Assembly: GCF_007995095.1 (NCBI RefSeq)
Contig: NZ_VOPY01000001.1
Coordinates: 769,001 to 833,000 of the forward strand
DNA length: 64,000 nucleotides
Direction of reading: 5' to 3'
DNA from: Flavisphingopyxis soli
GTDB lineage: Bacteria; Pseudomonadota; Alphaproteobacteria; Sphingomonadales; Sphingomonadaceae
The notes under the pieces were generated by a model. It was not told the origin of the DNA and searched no databases. It saw only the letters and a program-made list of their open reading frames with translations. Shown here piece by piece: positions 62,871-64,000 of this stretch; the stretch's first letter is position 1; every line of letters starts with the position of its first letter. The translations under genes were made by a program, and so were the position numbers.

Positions 62871-64000
62871 CTAACTGCCGCCCGCCACGCTCGTCGCAAG
62901 GCCCGGCACGAAATCGGCGCCTTCGACGATCTTGCCGCTCGATTCGGACAGCGTTTTGCCGATCGGTTCGGCGCGTCCGCCCAGGCATTTGGCGAGGAAG
63001 TTCTCGGCGACCGCGTTGAACGCGATGTTGTTTTCGGGCTTGGCGAAGCCATGACCCTCGTCGGGGAACAGGACATAGGTGACCGGGATCCCGCGCGCCT
63101 TCATCGCGGCGACGATCTGGTCGCTTTCGGCCTGGTTGACGCGCGGATCGTTGGCGCCTTGCCCGATCAGCAGCGGACGGACGATATCGCCTGCCTTGTA
63201 GAGCGGCGAGCGGTCCTTGAGCATCGCCAGGCCGGCCTCGGTGCGCGGGTCGCCCATGCGCTGGTGGAACTGCTCGACCATCGCGGTCCAGTATGGCGGG
63301 ATCGTCTTCAAGAGCGTTTCGAGGTTCGACGGGCCGACGATATCGACACCGCAGGCGAACTGTTCGGGGGTGAAGGTCAGGCCGGCGAGCGTGGCATAGC
63401 CGCCATAGCTGCCGCCCATGATCGCGACCTTGTCGGGCGTCGTGACGCCCTGTGCCACGGCCCAGTCCATCGCGTCGATCAGGTCGTCCTGCATCTTGCG
63501 GCCCCATTCGAGGTCGCCCGCGCTGATGAAGTCCTTGCCGAGGCCGGTCGAGCCACGAAAATTGACGCTGAGCACCGCATAGCCGCGATTGGCGAGCCAT
63601 TGGTGTGCCGCGCTGAAGCCATAGCCGTCGCGGCCCCACGGTCCGCCATGGACGACCATGACCATCGGCACCGGCGCATTCGCCGTGCCGTCGCCGTCGG
63701 GATCGGCGGCCTTGGGCAGGCTGAGATAGCTGACGAGGTCGAGCCCGTCGCGCGACTTGATGACGACAGGGCGCTTGGCGACGAGCGGTGCGCCGACCAG
63801 TTCGGGACGCGAGGTATAGAGCTTGGTCAGCGTCTTTGCCTTGCGGTCGAACAGATAGGTCGAGGCGGGCTCGACGACGGGATCGTTGCCGACGATCCAC
63901 AGGCTGTCGTCCTCGGTCCGCGAGCTCACCCCGAACTCGCCTTCGAGCTGGCTATCGAGCCAATCGAGATCGGCACCGACAGCGGGATCGATCGCGGTCC
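62871..64000 (-). CDS. S9 family peptidase (5' part outside the window)
   Basis: About 375 C-terminal residues of a prolyl-oligopeptidase-family enzyme. The frame is open to the window end (upstream residues TAIDPAVGADLDWLDSQLEG), so the N-terminal beta-propeller is only partly seen. Catalytic triad complete: Ser in MGGSYGGYATLAG, Asp in GANDPRVNQAES, His in DEGHGFAKPEN. HGGPWGRDGYG is the oxyanion region. Acylaminoacyl peptidase or dipeptidyl peptidase type; probably exported, which cannot be checked here. Confidence 0.92.
   Translation of the reverse strand, partial: TAIDPAVGADLDWLDSQLEGEFGVSSRTEDDSLWIVGNDPVVEPASTYLFDRKAKTLTKLYTSRPELVGAPLVAKRPVVIKSRDGLDLVSYLSLPKAADPDGDGTANAPVPMVMVVHGGPWGRDGYGFSAAHQWLANRGYAVLSVNFRGSTGLGKDFISAGDLEWGRKMQDDLIDAMDWAVAQGVTTPDKVAIMGGSYGGYATLAGLTFTPEQFACGVDIVGPSNLETLLKTIPPYWTAMVEQFHQRMGDPRTEAGLAMLKDRSPLYKAGDIVRPLLIGQGANDPRVNQAESDQIVAAMKARGIPVTYVLFPDEGHGFAKPENNIAFNAVAENFLAKCLGGRAEPIGKTLSESSGKIVEGADFVPGLATSVAGGS

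Overview
The window is a continuous piece of an alphaproteobacterial chromosome, most likely from the Sphingomonadaceae (Sphingomonas or a close relative). The evidence is the very high GC content with strongly GC-biased third codon positions, an archaeal-type class I lysyl-tRNA synthetase, the gene order ctaD-ctaB-small protein-ctaG-ctaE-DUF983-SURF1-thrC, the block rpmF-plsX-fabH-ihfA-merR, stress promoters of the EcfG type (GGAAC, 17 nt, CGTT), and families of GC-rich intergenic hairpin repeats. No insertion sequence, prophage, CRISPR array, tRNA or rRNA was found; this looks like core chromosome with small accessory patches.

Layout. 1-7.6 kb: 3' part of rpoB and complete rpoC. 7.6-12.5 kb: an epimerase, a short two-gene membrane-stress operon (39-aa peptide plus PspC-domain protein) behind a sigma-54-like site, recF, a membrane sulfatase-like enzyme and an ArsC-family reductase. 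12.5-16 kb: an iron-regulated siderophore receptor with a Fur-like box, facing an alpha/beta-hydrolase-OsmC fusion. 16-19.4 kb: aroQ, accB, accC and, divergently, thiS-thiG. 19.4-26.4 kb: small envelope and stress proteins (CsbD, lipoprotein, glycine-zipper protein), rarD, pyrC, ygfZ, a membrane-anchored aspartic protease, a GloC-like metallohydrolase and a MAPEG protein. 26.4-30.2 kb: rpmF-plsX-fabH-ihfA-merR and a SixA-like phosphatase. 30.2-36.7 kb: a DinG/XPD-like helicase, the operon lysK-DUF1003-asparaginase-like, and a fatty acid desaturase.

36.7-45.3 kb is the most accessory-looking part: two small hydrophilic proteins (one behind a perfect EcfG-type promoter), intergenic repeats, a DUF885 lipoprotein, an exported amidohydrolase, an RcnB-like protein, a class II aldolase paired with a (2Fe-2S) subunit that has no molybdenum partner beside it, and two tandem secreted tail-collar paralogues. 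45.3-50.1 kb: rpsU, an FKBP isomerase, an AI-2E family permease and the operon pyrE-pdxJ-acpS-lepB. 50.2-58.1 kb: the aa3-type cytochrome c oxidase operon with its assembly genes, ending in thrC and an rRNA-type methyltransferase. 59-64 kb: ccmA-ccmB, a pterin dehydratase, a five-copy REP-like cluster, a zincin-like peptidase coupled to an SDR, a secreted NlpC/LRAT-like protein and the 3' part of an S9 peptidase that runs off the window.

Functionally the window joins transcription and translation (rpoBC, rpsU, rpmF, lysK), lipid synthesis (accBC, plsX, fabH, acpS), aerobic respiration (the cox operon, ccmAB for cytochrome c) and envelope or stress functions. Many genes overlap by 4 bp, four convergent pairs share a stop tetranucleotide, and many starts are GTG or TTG. 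I did not find a convincing new multi-gene system. The best leads are the predicted EcfG and sigma-54 promoters in front of tiny unknown proteins, the tandem tail-collar pair, the orphan Fe-S/aldolase pair, and the repeat clusters.
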